Below are positions 33,227 through 42,926 of a stretch of DNA of 64,000 bases, piece after piece. Numbering within the stretch: position 1 is the first letter of the stretch; each line of letters starts with the position of its first letter. Location: NCBI GenBank assembly GCA_014529385.2, contig CM043963.1:98841912-98905911 (forward strand). The letters run 5' to 3'. The notes beneath the pieces are model-generated. The model made no database searches and was not told the origin of the DNA. It saw only the letters and a program-made list of their open reading frames with translations. Position numbers and translations under genes: made by a program. This DNA is from Adiantum capillus-veneris (Eukaryota; Streptophyta; Polypodiopsida; Polypodiales; Pteridaceae).

Positions 33227-34738
33227 TTACGGTTGAGTACTCTGGACAATAGGTAATTGTAGTCGATGCACAATGTTGGTGCTCACAAAATTATTGGAAC
33301 ATCCGCTATCAACCAAAATGTTAATTGGTTTGCCACGAATGAAGCCAAGGAGACTTAAGACTTGATTAGACAAGTTGCTCGGTATGGGCATAGTATTCTG
33401 GGCATTTTTCATTAAAAATGTAGCGACCTTGGAAACGCGAATTGTGTTAACAACACATTTGCCTCTGTCTTGATGTGAAGTAGAATCGGCAAACTGGTCA
33501 GAATTAAAAGGTAACATTGTAGGTGTCTCTGCATTAGCGTTTCGTCTCAGGTTAGATGGTTGAGGCCGCTTATCACATTGGAACCAACGATGAGGTCCAC
33601 CGCAAAGGGTACATAGTCCATCTTTGGAGGGTTGTGAACTGGACTGTTGTGGAGGAGCAACAGAAGTTGACGCTTGATTTTTATATGAACGTCTGTCCCG
33701 GTAAGAATTTTGCCGAAATGATTGTCGGCCGCGACGACATCGATTAAAATTAGACCGATCATTTTGAAAATTTGGCCTACTATTCTGCGCTCTCGGACTC
33801 CAAACACTAGATCGGGACAAGGAACTAGCAGTTGATTGGGACTGTGAAACATTAGAACCATTATGTGATCTATTGCCTGAATAAGAGACATCACGCTGGT
33901 TTTGAAAGGGGACACAGGATCCGCGACCAAATGGGCGATCACCGGCTTGACCAAGCGGAAAGTGATCCCTACAAAAGTCACCTAACCGTTCCACATATGA
34001 AATGGCGTCCTCAACTGTAGGGGGGTTTGCCTTATGTACATCATTATGGGTGGGCTCAAGTCCATCAACGAAAAAATGCAATTTATCCTCGGGAGTAATG
34101 GTCATTATCTCCAAGTTCAATCGTTGGAATTAAGATATGTAAGCAGCCACAGAGCCTGTTTTCTTTAAGTGGCGTAACGCGGAACACGCATGAAAATCAG
34201 CACTTGCTGGCACAAAGGCTTTGCACATTGCGCGCTTGAATTCGGCCCACGTCAATGTTTGTTTTCCTAAGGCAACCCGATTTTGCCACCAAAGAAATGC
34301 AGTGTCTTTCAGGAGGCTAGCAGCCAAAGCTACTTTTTTTTGTTCCGTTATGTCAAGGTTATTAAAATAATTGTCCATCTTGAAAATCCATTGATCAATC
34401 ACCCGCTTATTGCGTCGACCATCGTAAGGTTCAGGGGGTTTGATGTCCACTTTTTTTTAATTAGATTTTGTAATTAATCGAAATAAATATTTAAGTTCGG
34501 GATTGTTAACCTCATCAGGTGGATCCAGCATGGCTTGATCTTCACCGCGTACGGAAGATGTAGAATTGCCGTCCTGCTGAGGTGTCGGCTGTGTCAGGGC
34601 TTTCACTTCATTTGACAAGGATTGGAGCATAGACTCGAACTGGGCCTGTCGTGAAGCTTGGGCCTCAAACTGTTGCTGAATGGCGGCCAAGAGTGCGGCT
34701 CCGTCCACCTGTCCCTGTTGTGTCCCTAAGTCCGACAT
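33227..34738 (-). pseudogene. gag and protease start of the nested chromovirus
   Basis: gag begins at ATG 34738 (MSDLGTQQGQVDGAALLAA, an Ala/Gln-rich helix). After a stop at about 34455 it continues with PPEPYDGRRNKRVIDQWIFK and DTAFLWWQNRVALGKQTLTW, the retrotransposon gag domain. After another stop near 34127 it reads ITPEDKLHFFVDGLEP, a long Ser/Gln/Arg/Asn-rich stretch and a zinc knuckle CTLCGGPHRWFQC near 33600. The spacing there (C-X2-C-X3-H-X4-C) is one residue shorter than usual. The protease active site ILVDSGCSNNFVS is near 33310. A stop at 33227 separates it from the rest of the protease. Confidence 0.88.
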
Positions 34739-34745
34739 GACGAGC

Positions 34746-35456
34746 TCAAAGCTCGTAGCGAGGTGAGGCTAGAAAAGACCAACCTGTAGGTAAAGTAGGC
34801 GGTGTGTGCAGTGGCTCCGTGAACTCAGCGAATGCTAGGTCGTCCTCCATAAAATCCTCGATCTCGTCGAGCTCTGGAGTCAATGGAGTGTAATCTGGCA
34901 CGACTTCCTCTGCGTGGAAAGGAATTAATGTGTGGGAAGTCTGGATCTCGGAGAGGTTATCCACGTAACAAGCTGGAATATGATGTGCGACGAATGGGAA
35001 ACGAGTCAAAAGGTACTCGTAATGTGGCAACTCTATTTGCTTGCACCGAATGGTAATCCGCCACACTGACCACCTCTGGAACCGAAACGGCGTTGCGAGA
35101 TGTGCACCAGATACTCTCTTTCGAGAGGGTTCGGAGGTTCGGGAGAGTACATGGGCGACGGAATCCCCTCTAGTACTTCCCGAACAGCCTGCTCTGGAAT
35201 GGGTGCAGGAATAGGTATAGGCGCAAGGATCTCCGCAATTTCCGGCTCTGGAGAATCTGGAATTAGTATGATGTCGGGTCCCGACGAATCGGAGATGATT
35301 ATAATCTCGCGGGGAGGAGGATTCTTCTGGCACGTCGTCTACGTATGACAGATACGGAACAGGCACGTCGTATGCGTCATCATCCATGAGAAGGTAAAGT
35401 CCGCGACGCGTAGTTTGTGGCCAGAAGAAATAATCGCAAGAAGGCCAGCGTTGCAC
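34746..35456 (-). pseudogene. Pre-gag ORF of the nested chromovirus (unknown function)
   Basis: A 236-codon frame ending eight bases before the gag ATG, in the normally non-coding leader. It has an acidic N-terminus (MDDDAYDVPVPYLSYVDD) and a C-terminal half with normal amino-acid mixture (YLLTRFPFVAHHIPACYVDN, TPELDEIEDFMEDDLAFAEF). Between 35310 and about 35110 another frame is far more protein-like (EIIIISDSSGPDIILIPDSP, then Pro/Ile repeats and SPEPPNP). This suggests two compensating frameshifts in this copy. Hydrophobic runs followed by Ser/Asp/Glu resemble SUMO-interaction motifs. I know no named family for it. Confidence 0.55.
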
Positions 35457-36059
35457 AGTTTTGTTGTGATGCTGGTTCGTTGCGTGGAATCATTTGTAGC
35501 CATGTTGTATAACTTAGTTAAGTTAATGAAACACCTCTTATGACCGGTCACCCAAATTTGGAGCGACTGGGCACTTTAATAAATTATAAGCTTATGAAGG
35601 GTCAGGCAGCCAGCGTAAAATAATAACCCTCAGCGTAAAAAAAACTCAGCAACGCTCGTAAGGCAGCCAGCGTGGAAAAATTTTCAGCCAGTGCACAGTA
35701 ATAGCGAACTCTGCTGTCGCTTGAGGATGTCGCTTGGTGATGTGCTCTACTGCTTGGGAAGAGGTGCGGCGAAAAGGCACAACACTACATGTACCGGTTG
35801 TACATACGAGCCTTCGGGTACACACCACACATATATTCTGGGTACGCCACACACTCGCACACACTGCTGTCTGCCCTCTTTATATTCCTTTTTTTTTCCT
35901 CTGAATTAAAGAGAACAATTAAGAGTTACCACATACACGTAGGCAATTGGCCACCATCTTTCCTCTGCTGCCATACTACTCACGAGGTGAGGGTTGCGGG
36001 AAGGGTAGGCAACGACGAAGCTAGGTAGACGCCAAGTCCAAAGGCCCGGGAAAAATTTT
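35457..36059 (-). other. Leader of the nested chromovirus
   Basis: Non-coding between primer site and pre-gag ORF. It contains repeats of CAGCGTAAAA at 35613, 35634 and 35668-type positions; similar text (CAGCGTTAAAAAAAATCAGCG) occurs at 39340 in another gypsy leader. Confidence 0.6.
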
Positions 36060-36071
36060 GCTCTGATACCA
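36060..36071 (-). promoter_or_regulatory. Primer-binding site of the nested chromovirus
   Basis: GCTCTGATACCA on the plus strand (TGGTATCAGAGC on the element's strand), one base from the LTR. Confidence 0.88.
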
Positions 36072-36072
36072 C

Positions 36073-36492
36073 TGTGAAGAACACGCTTATTATGTGTGTT
36101 TATTCATACTTAAACTTAAATGAAAATTGAACTCTGAACAGAACTTGAGAACAAGAGACTCAGAGACTAAATGTTTGATTGATTGAAATGTGTTACAATG
36201 GCGTTCTTATATAGAATCTGAAGGGACACAATGAAGAGATGTGACCCTTGGTCAAAAGACATGACCCTAGGCCAATAGTCGTGTCTCTCTGCTGTAGAGT
36301 CGTGACCATTCGGCGTAGAGGTGCAGCCATTCGCCGAAGAGGCATGGCTATTCGCCGAATAGATGCGACTCTTGGACGAAGAGGTACATCCTTTCGAGAA
36401 CAGGGGTCTCTGATCTGGTATGTCTTCGTATCTACAAGAGAACCAGGCAAGAAAGGTAATACAATCATGAAGAACACATCACAATCATGACA
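36073..36492 (-). repeat. 5' LTR of the nested chromovirus
   Basis: 420 bp, the partner of 29526-29944. The four 21-bp tandem units lie at 36308-36391. Confidence 0.92.
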
Positions 36493-36638
36493 TGGTTCAG
36501 ATCCCGATCAATCAGCTTTTGGACACGAAGAATCAATCGAAAAAGCAATTGAAGAAGAGCAAGAAGGGGACTGACTACCCCAGTTACTTGGGCCGTCAAT
36601 CTTCTTTTGCATCTAGAAGAAAGCAGAAGAACCGTAGC

Positions 36639-36700
36639 GTCCACAAGCCCCCCCCAATTGTACTCGCGCTCATCCTCTCTCTCCACGTGTCGGCAACACT
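36639..36700 (+). repeat. Inverted copy of a gypsy leader segment at a breakpoint
   Basis: GTCCACAAGCCCCCCC, AATTGTACTCGCGCTCATCC and nearby text match the reverse complement of 39371-39430 at roughly 90%. It forms the junction between truncated gag of element A and truncated RT of the minus-strand element. Confidence 0.85.
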
Positions 36701-37285
36701 TTGGAGCATTGGTCAAACCAAAAGGCAAGACCAAAAACTCGTAGTGACCATAACGCGTATGGAAACCTGTCTTAGGAATATCTTCCAGTTTGATCCGTAT
36801 CTGGTGATAGCCTGATCGCAGGTCTATCTTCGTAAAATACAACGCTCCATGGAGCCGATCTATCAGATCGTCCATGCATGGGAGCGGATACTTGTTCTTG
36901 AAAGTGAGCTTGTTCAACCCCTTGTATCCACGCAGAAGTGCATAGTGTTATCCTTCTTTCGAGAAAGTAACACTGGCGCTCCCCACGGAGATTTACTTGG
37001 CCGAACAAAACCTCGGTCAAGATAATCTTTCAGCTTCCGTTGAATCTCGTCCTCCTCGGTTTTACTAAACCGATAGGGTTGCTTTGAGAAGGGCTGACTA
37101 CCAACCACTAACTCATTGCCATGATCTACTCCTCTCGAAGGCGGCAAGCCAGGAGGTAGATCATCAGGAAAAACATCCTTGAAATCAGTCATGATTTCTC
37201 GGATAAAGTTGGATTCGTCGGAATCCCCAAGTTCAACAAAAGAACATGAAACATTTTTTACAAAATTCAGCGACAGAAGTACCAA
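36700..37285 (-). pseudogene. Ty3/gypsy RT N-terminal half, truncated
   Basis: 37285-36914 gives [61 protein letters not shown] frame change near 36915 leads to [37 protein letters not shown] and [14 protein letters not shown]. It stops there, before the catalytic YxDD, because of the breakpoint near 36700. Protease and gag lie upstream on the same strand up to the LTR at 39902. Confidence 0.85.
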
Positions 37286-37349
37286 GCACTAATGAATCAA
37301 ACCAAGCAAATGGTACACATTGATAAAAGTAACATCAGAAGACTTTGTA

Positions 37350-37685
37350 TCATTCTAAAGCAGTAACAACTGGTATTGCAAAACCATTATTTTCAAAATT
37401 CTGATTACAAAGCGACACAAATACATAAGGCATGTCCTGCTTAACAAAAACAAGAGAGTGATGTATATAGTCTATATACAATGAGTTTTGTTTATCATAA
37501 AACCATGGAATTCCTAAAATAACATATGCTCTGTCCAGGCACATGATGTGGAAATCCAGGTTCTCTTTGTAATCAGCAAGCTCAAGCAACAAATTTGGAA
37601 CCATCCAGCTCCATACATCCGTATCCTCGCCACGAGCCATCTTCACGCGATACTTATGGTCATTGTCCCACGTCCGCAGGCTCAA
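37350..37685 (-). pseudogene. Ty3/gypsy protease region, degraded
   Basis: Frame with LELADYKENLDFHIMCLDRA, YVILGIPWFYDKQNSLYIDY and HHSLVFV. This is the C-terminal part of the gypsy protease (the D-V/I-L-G-x-P/W block). The active-site region upstream (near 37730, LLDNGSSHNF-like with GSSH) is in another frame. Confidence 0.75.
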
Positions 37686-37739
37686 TTTCTACACCAATTT
37701 TACATCCACAAAATTGTGTGAGCTTCCATTATCAAGGAG

Positions 37740-38960
37740 TCACGTCGTGACCATTGATCTTCCCGGGAAAACGAAGAAGATCGTGTTTATCAAACACTTT
37801 GGTGTTAAAAGTACAATTAGTGCATGAAATATGCGCTTAATGATGGATTTCAACTTGAATGACATCAGAGTTACCTGAGATCTCGTGAATCTGAACCGAA
37901 GGACGACCTTGCGGTTTCTTTGTCTTCTTCTTGGGACAATCCTTGATTTGGTGACCCGTCTGGCCACATCCGAAGCAAGCCCCCTTCTTCACTGCATCAG
38001 CAATTGAAGCATTTTTGGCTTTCTTTTTCTCCTGAGAAGATCTCGGCGGTGATTTGGACTTATGCTGGAATCGGGGTCGCTTCCTCGAAGCGCCCTCACC
38101 GGATTGATGGTCTGCAGTTCTTTTCTTCTCATAATTCGCTCCATTTATCAAATGGAACGTCCTGGCCTTTGCCACTGGATCCTCGACGTCAGTCGGGGAT
38201 TGTCCTTGATTAAGGCCCAACGGTAATCCTCATGCAATCCCAGCAGGTACATGTGCACGGCGTGCGTGGAATCCACCTTGCAGAAGGTGAGCGCTTCTCT
38301 GAAAGCTATTGTGTACTTATCAAAAGATAGAGCTTTCATCAAAAGACTTTGTAATTTGGCGTAAGCTTTCAAAGGATCCATTTTGGCGATATCCCTCTTG
38401 AATTCCACACAAAAATCAGCCCACGTCGTAGGCTTCGCTGTCATGTCGCCCCGCCAGGTAAGCGCCTTATTGCGCAAATAGAGAGGAATCGTCTGAATCC
38501 TCCGTTTATCATGCTCCCCATGGAGGTCAAAATACGTGGTCCACTGATGCAACCAATTATTTACAGCCAATTCCGTACATTCTTTCTCCTCCCCAAAGAA
38601 ATTTGTAGTTTTGTACGGAATCGTGACAGTTGGACCACCCTGTGAACGCCCAAAAGCAGCAATCTGCGTTCGTAATTGCTAGAGATGGGTTTCACCATCG
38701 GAAATACGCGCAGTCATCGACTGGGCCATATTTTCCAGAGTGCTAAGTCGGGAACTAAGCCCTTGCACGACCCCTTCGAGAGAGAAGCCAAGCGAATGTT
38801 CATCATAAAGTTCGCGTTTTCCAGAGTAGTAACACGCTAGTCAAAGCTCTGAAAAGTACTTGTAATCCATGTGTAGAGAGCATGAGTGAATGAATTTGAA
38901 CATTACATGGCGTATCGTCACGCTGCACATCCGAGCTAGAGGAATCCATGATAAAGTGCG
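37740..38960 (-). pseudogene. Ty3/gypsy gag with zinc knuckle, broken
   Basis: 38570-38148 holds the gag domain: NNWLHQWTTYFDLHGEHDKR, LRNKALTWRGDMTAKPTTWA, YLLGLHEDYRWALIKDNPR. A frame change near 38190 leads to the nucleocapsid part (38220-37837) with a basic KSKSPPRSSQEKKKAKNAS run and a standard zinc knuckle CFGCGQTGHQIKDC near 37965. The N-terminal part (38570-38960) is broken by stops. It belongs with the LTR at 39902-40283. Confidence 0.82.
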
Positions 38961-39511
38961 TGAAAAACTAGAAGTTTCACGCGAAACTGGGTCTTTTCTG
39001 CACTTGTTGATCAAGAGAAATTGAACTCCGAAGAGCGCTATGCGTCGACGTACGCATCCGAAGGCAAGGAGGTGATGGCGGGAGCGCGGGAGCGCGAGCA
39101 AGTGAGAGGGAGGAGCAGTAGAGAGGAACAAAGGGCTGTTTCTCTGCAAGGAAATTCACTCTCTGTAAGTGACCTTTTTTTTGCGGTTTTATACTCTCTT
39201 AAAAACTCAAAATGTCCGGGCCCTTTTTTTTTAAAAAAAATTCAAGTGTCCTTGGCCACTTCAATAAAAGGCCACTTAGTAGAGTGAAAAAAAAACAAGG
39301 CAACGTGCTATTTTATAACAGGGCAAGGCCTAAAGGCTAGCAGCGTTAAAAAAAATCAGCGAGGGCTGCAAGTGCTGCCAACGGGTGGAGAGAGGATGAG
39401 CGCGAGTACAATTGGGGGGGCTTGTGGACGCTTGTGCCACACACGCGACAAGCATTCAAGCGAAAAGCCACGCTGTCTCTTCCCTCCACGTCCCTTGCTT
39501 GCAGGAGAGAG

Positions 39512-39584
<73 letters not shown>

Positions 39585-39889
39585 TGCAACTGCATACAGA
39601 GAAACATAGAGAGTCAGAGTATGCTGGATTTGATAAGTTTTCTGAAAATTTGACAACCACAATGTTTAATTCTCTGATTTTTCATCGAAAATCAATAATC
39701 CCACCAGTCAAATTGCTAATTTTTGTCAAAAAACAGCCAAAAGACATATTAAATTCCACCTGCACCCACGCTAATGAGAAGAAAAACAATTAATTAAATA
39801 GCCAATTCATCAAAAATTGCATGAAATAAAGACTATCCGACTTAAACCAATCTATAGGTGTGCACACAGTCCATCCCGTAGCCAGGCCA
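38961..39889 (-). other. Leader of the truncated gypsy element, with (CT)33
   Basis: Non-coding region between primer site and gag. A CT run lies at 39515-39580 (AG on the element's strand). Part of the leader (39371-39430) is the source of the inverted copy at 36639-36700. Confidence 0.65.
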
Positions 39890-39901
39890 GCTCTGATACC
39901 A
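39890..39901 (-). promoter_or_regulatory. Primer-binding site
   Basis: GCTCTGATACCA, directly adjoining the LTR that begins TGAAACG at 39902. Confidence 0.85.
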
Positions 39902-40283
39902 TGAAACGAACTCAAGGAGTGGATCTCCCGCCTACATGGACCTCCTACAGACACGCGCCGGACGAACCACCCGACCATAGCCACCATCCGGCAGCTCCCC
40001 CGTGCTGGGGCCAACGTCCGAGGACGTAGGCGTGCACCTGTAAGACCGAGCCCATACCACTCGGCCTCACCTCCTCGAGGTGACCTCGCACACTCCTAGC
40101 CTCGCAGGCTAACCACTAGCACTCTGCCAGTGGGGGTCGATAACTGCAAATGAGGCCTTGGCCTCCCTTTTATAATAATGGCCTGCCACACTGGCCGTGT
40201 TCACACTACGTCCGCCCGGACACTGGACGCCCATCCCGACGGCGTCTGGGCTAGATCCCCTCTCCTAAGAGTTGGACATAACA
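39902..40283 (-). repeat. 5' LTR of the truncated gypsy element (382 bp)
   Basis: Minus-strand start TGTTATGTCCAACTC at 40283 and end CGTTTCA at 39902, GC-rich in the middle. It differs from the TGTCAC-type LTRs and so represents another family. It interrupts the gag of the element at 40284-41311. Confidence 0.78.
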
Positions 40284-41311
40284 GTTCATAAGCTCTTGCA
40301 TAGTAGGGACTTGCTTGGAAAGACAATATTCCTGCAATGGTGATGGTAGTCCAATGGTGTAGCGCTCACATTGGTCCTCCAAGGAAATGAACTTAAAGAA
40401 GGACACCGTAAGGTACATGTCGAGAAACCTTTGGTGGCAAGCATTTTCAAGTAGCCCCACTCTGCCAATATCCACATTTCAAACATAAAAGTCATGTAAC
40501 TACGTGCAAAAACTGTCTTGAAAGCTTGCCAGGTCCTTGGAGCATGTGGTTGTATCGCGATTGAACTCCACCATTGCATAGCATTATCTTTAATGCTTTA
40601 AGAAATCCTGCTGCTCCAGAAATCTTGGATTCTTTTGTATAGTCCCCCAAAGCATAGATGTTGTCGAATTGCTGTAGGAACTGCAATGCTTTCTTCCGAT
40701 CTTTCACCCCGAAAAAAGTGAAAAATTTGACTGTCATGCCGCCATCCTTGAAATCTTTGGGTTGGTTAGGCGCATATCCCGGGTATGGATAATAAGGGTA
40801 TCCATATGGGCTCCAACCATTGAAGCCTGGTGGCGGTGGTGGTGGTGGAGGTGGGGGCAATGGCAGTGGCAAAGGCGGTTGCACTGGATCAGGGTCAGAT
40901 GGCTGCACCATATTCCTAAAGAATCCCCAGATCGGAACAGACGGCTAAGAAGGTTGCCGGTTGGAAGCTCTCGTACTTTTCGGTGCCGGAGGGGGAGGTA
41001 CCACCTGGGGCATCAGAGGGGGTAACATGTAGTTCAAAAATTGTTGAAAACTCCACAGCATGGAAAGATTCTGTTGTGGATGCCGCAAAAGAACGTCGTG
41101 AAGCTCGTCGAGCAGAAACTGCAAATATTCTGTTGAATCCATGAATGCCATATGGCGTCTTGGGTTCTTTATGGCTTATGCCCTGTAAGACAGAGCGATG
41201 AAGACGGGAGTCTGGGATCGGGACTCGAAGATTCTCAAATAAAATTCCAGTAGTCTCTGGTTTGCACTGTCTGCTCTTTTGTAGGACCTGTATGCTTTCA
41301 AAAAAGCACAC
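40284..41311 (-). pseudogene. Ty3/gypsy gag, cut by the LTR at 40283
   Basis: N-terminal part 41311-40916 includes LHRSVLQGISHKEP and ESFHAVEFSTIFELHV. Then 40911-40492 has a proline run of about ten residues, GWSPYGYPYYPYPGYAPNQP and MTVKFFTFFGVKDRKKALQF (the same gag block as GVTFTTFTGFDDRKKALSFL at 17.8 kb). Finally 40475-40284 reads LEDQCERYTIGLPSPLQEYC. Frame breaks near 40915 and 40490. The reading stops where TGTTATGTCC of the inserted LTR begins. Confidence 0.82.
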
Positions 41312-41318
41312 GCTTGAT

Positions 41319-41330
41319 GCTCTGATACCA
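41319..41330 (-). promoter_or_regulatory. Primer-binding site
   Basis: GCTCTGATACCA, one base from the LTR start at 41332. Confidence 0.87.
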
Positions 41331-41331
41331 C

Positions 41332-42006
41332 TGTCACAAGATGGGCACCTGAACTAAAAGAGAGAGATGACACGCGACACGGAGTGGCAGAATTCCACCC
41401 CAGAGAGTATCGGCCCCAAATCTCGGCACCCCTTTCGATATTTCTTTATATTGCAGCAACACAATACAAGCCGGTACTCCTGACTCTGCACCTTCTCTAG
41501 GAAGCATGCCAGAGAATGAGCCCATGGCCTCATATTTAAAGGCCCTAGGCCCAAAAGCAATTTACATGAAAAGCCTTCAAACTCAAAAGCATCTGGTCCA
41601 AAAGCAATGCCCAAAAGTTGTCAGCGTAATTCACAAGATGGGCACCTGAACTAAAAGAGAGAGACGACACGCGACACGGAGTGGCAGAATTCCACCCCAC
41701 GGCCCCAAACCTCGGCATCCCTTTCGATATTTCTTTATATTGCAGCAACACAATACAAGCCGGTACTCTAGACTCTGCACCTTTTCTAGGAAGCATGCCA
41801 GAGAATGAGCCCATGGCCTCATATTTAAAGGCCCTAGGCCCAAAAGCAATTTACATGAAAAGCCTTCAAACTCAAAAGCATCTGGTCCAAAAGCAATGCC
41901 CAAAAGTTGTCAGCGTAATTTATAAAAATCCGTACAACTGCCGCCACGTCAACATGTCAACGCAATTTCCGGAGCGTCCATATTGTTGCCACGTCATCAG
42001 CTATGC
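41332..42006 (-). repeat. LTR with an internal 297-bp tandem duplication
   Basis: Begins TGTCACAAGATGGGCACC. The block 41335-41631 (AAGATGGGCACCTGAACT onward) is repeated at 41632-41930 with few changes; the second copy lacks a short AGAGAGTATC piece. U3 contains GCCACGTCA at 41943 and 41988, as in the related LTRs. The outer border merges into a GT repeat, so the end near 42006 is approximate. Confidence 0.82.
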
Positions 42007-42008
42007 AA

Positions 42009-42011
<3 letters not shown>

Positions 42012-42065
<54 letters not shown>

Positions 42066-42074
42066 GGGGGGGGG
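42012..42074. repeat. (GT)n followed by 26 G
   Basis: GT run 42012-42049 directly followed by a G run 42049-42074, at the outer border of the LTR. Confidence 0.95.
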
Positions 42075-42249
42075 TCCTACTTTATTTTAATCCCTTCATG
42101 TCACTTCGGCCCCATCGAACGGGGTCCCATAAGCAGGTAGGACTTCTTCTGTTGTTGCTTGTTCTTCCTAGGTTTAAGGCCCCTCCGCCGTGATCTAAAG
42201 GTTGACTCTGCTCTTCAGTGACTTGACACGTTAGCAGTTTGTGACAGCT

Positions 42250-42926
42250 GCATCATTTTTAAAAGGAAATGCTCGAACATGGTGGTCCACTCTTCTTTTG
42301 AGGAAAGAAGCCCCAATCAAGTGATTGAAATTGAAACGGCTCTTTATTTCTTCTCGGTTGACTTGGGAGTATGAACGAGATGTAAGAACTGCTTGGAACC
42401 ATCTTCGGATGACCGAGGGAGATTCTTTGAATGTATATTGCGAGAGGTTTTGGGATTCTTTTCTACCGACCTCTTCATTTAAGAAGGTCACCTTTAAGGA
42501 ACAGATTGAGTTGTTTTGTTGCGGACTCCCTACAGAGATCCGAGATTACTGCCTTGAACAAAAGTCTGACTCTATTCAAGAATTAAAAAGTCATGCAAAA
42601 CGGGGGTTCTCGATACATTCGGGGAATTTGACCTATCCCACTCATGAAATCTTGATTCAAAGGACCAAACAGACGTCGAACAATGAAAAAAGAAAGAAAA
42701 AAGAACCCCCAGGAAAAGAAAGATACACGACCCCGATTGACTCTCAGAGAAAGGGCTAACGATCTCAAAGAGGGAAAGTGTTTTGGTTGCGGGGAACAAG
42801 GGCACATCTCCGCAAAGTGCCCCATAAAAGCCACAAAAAGGACAAACTGAAGACAGGCAAGAGAGTTCTAGAGCAGCAAAGGAACATGGCAGAATAGGCA
42901 AGATGAAAGCAGGATTGGTACCGGAT
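42250..42926 (+). pseudogene. Plus-strand Ty3/gypsy gag fragment
   Basis: 42325-42759 carries the gag domain (LTWEYERDVRTAWNHLRMTE, DSLNVYCERFWDSFLPTSSF, LFCCGLPTEIRDYCLEQKS), close to the gag at 16.9-17.5 kb (YCCGLPKGLRKYC). In the next frame a zinc knuckle CFGCGEQGHISAKC lies near 42780-42820. The fragment ends with MKAGLVP directly at 42926, where an LTR starts, so it was split by insertion; its second half is not in the window. Confidence 0.8.

Larger units (their letters stand above)
29526..36492 (-). mobile_element. Complete nested Ty3/gypsy chromovirus, 6,967 bp
   Basis: Minus-strand element with LTRs 29526-29944 and 36073-36492. The 5-bp target duplication TGGTT occurs at 29521-29525 and 36493-36497. 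Primer site and polypurine tract are in place. Order on the minus strand: pre-gag ORF, gag, protease, RT, RNase H, integrase, chromodomain. By hand the LTRs differ at about 15 positions plus two small indels (about 96% identical), so the insertion is fairly young. At least six nonsense codons and one single-base frameshift show that this copy cannot move by itself. Confidence 0.92.
29180..36640 (+). pseudogene. gag start of gypsy element A, split by an inserted chromovirus
   Basis: The gag frame runs 29180-29525 (YELLEMQRRQLVDECTKQML, then one stop at 29430 and SPRMFTEQELQQ). It resumes at 36498 ([17 protein letters not shown] and a basic RRKQKNRS tail) after the 6,967-bp insertion and one TGGTT copy. 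Removing the insertion restores the frame across the junction. The gag then ends abruptly near 36640, where sequence copied from another gypsy leader begins. No pol of this element is seen. Confidence 0.75.

Noticed and set aside
35100-35348. Plus-strand Gly/Ser/Ile-rich frame
   Set aside because: Antisense shadow of the Pro/Ile/Ser-rich part of the chromovirus pre-gag ORF.
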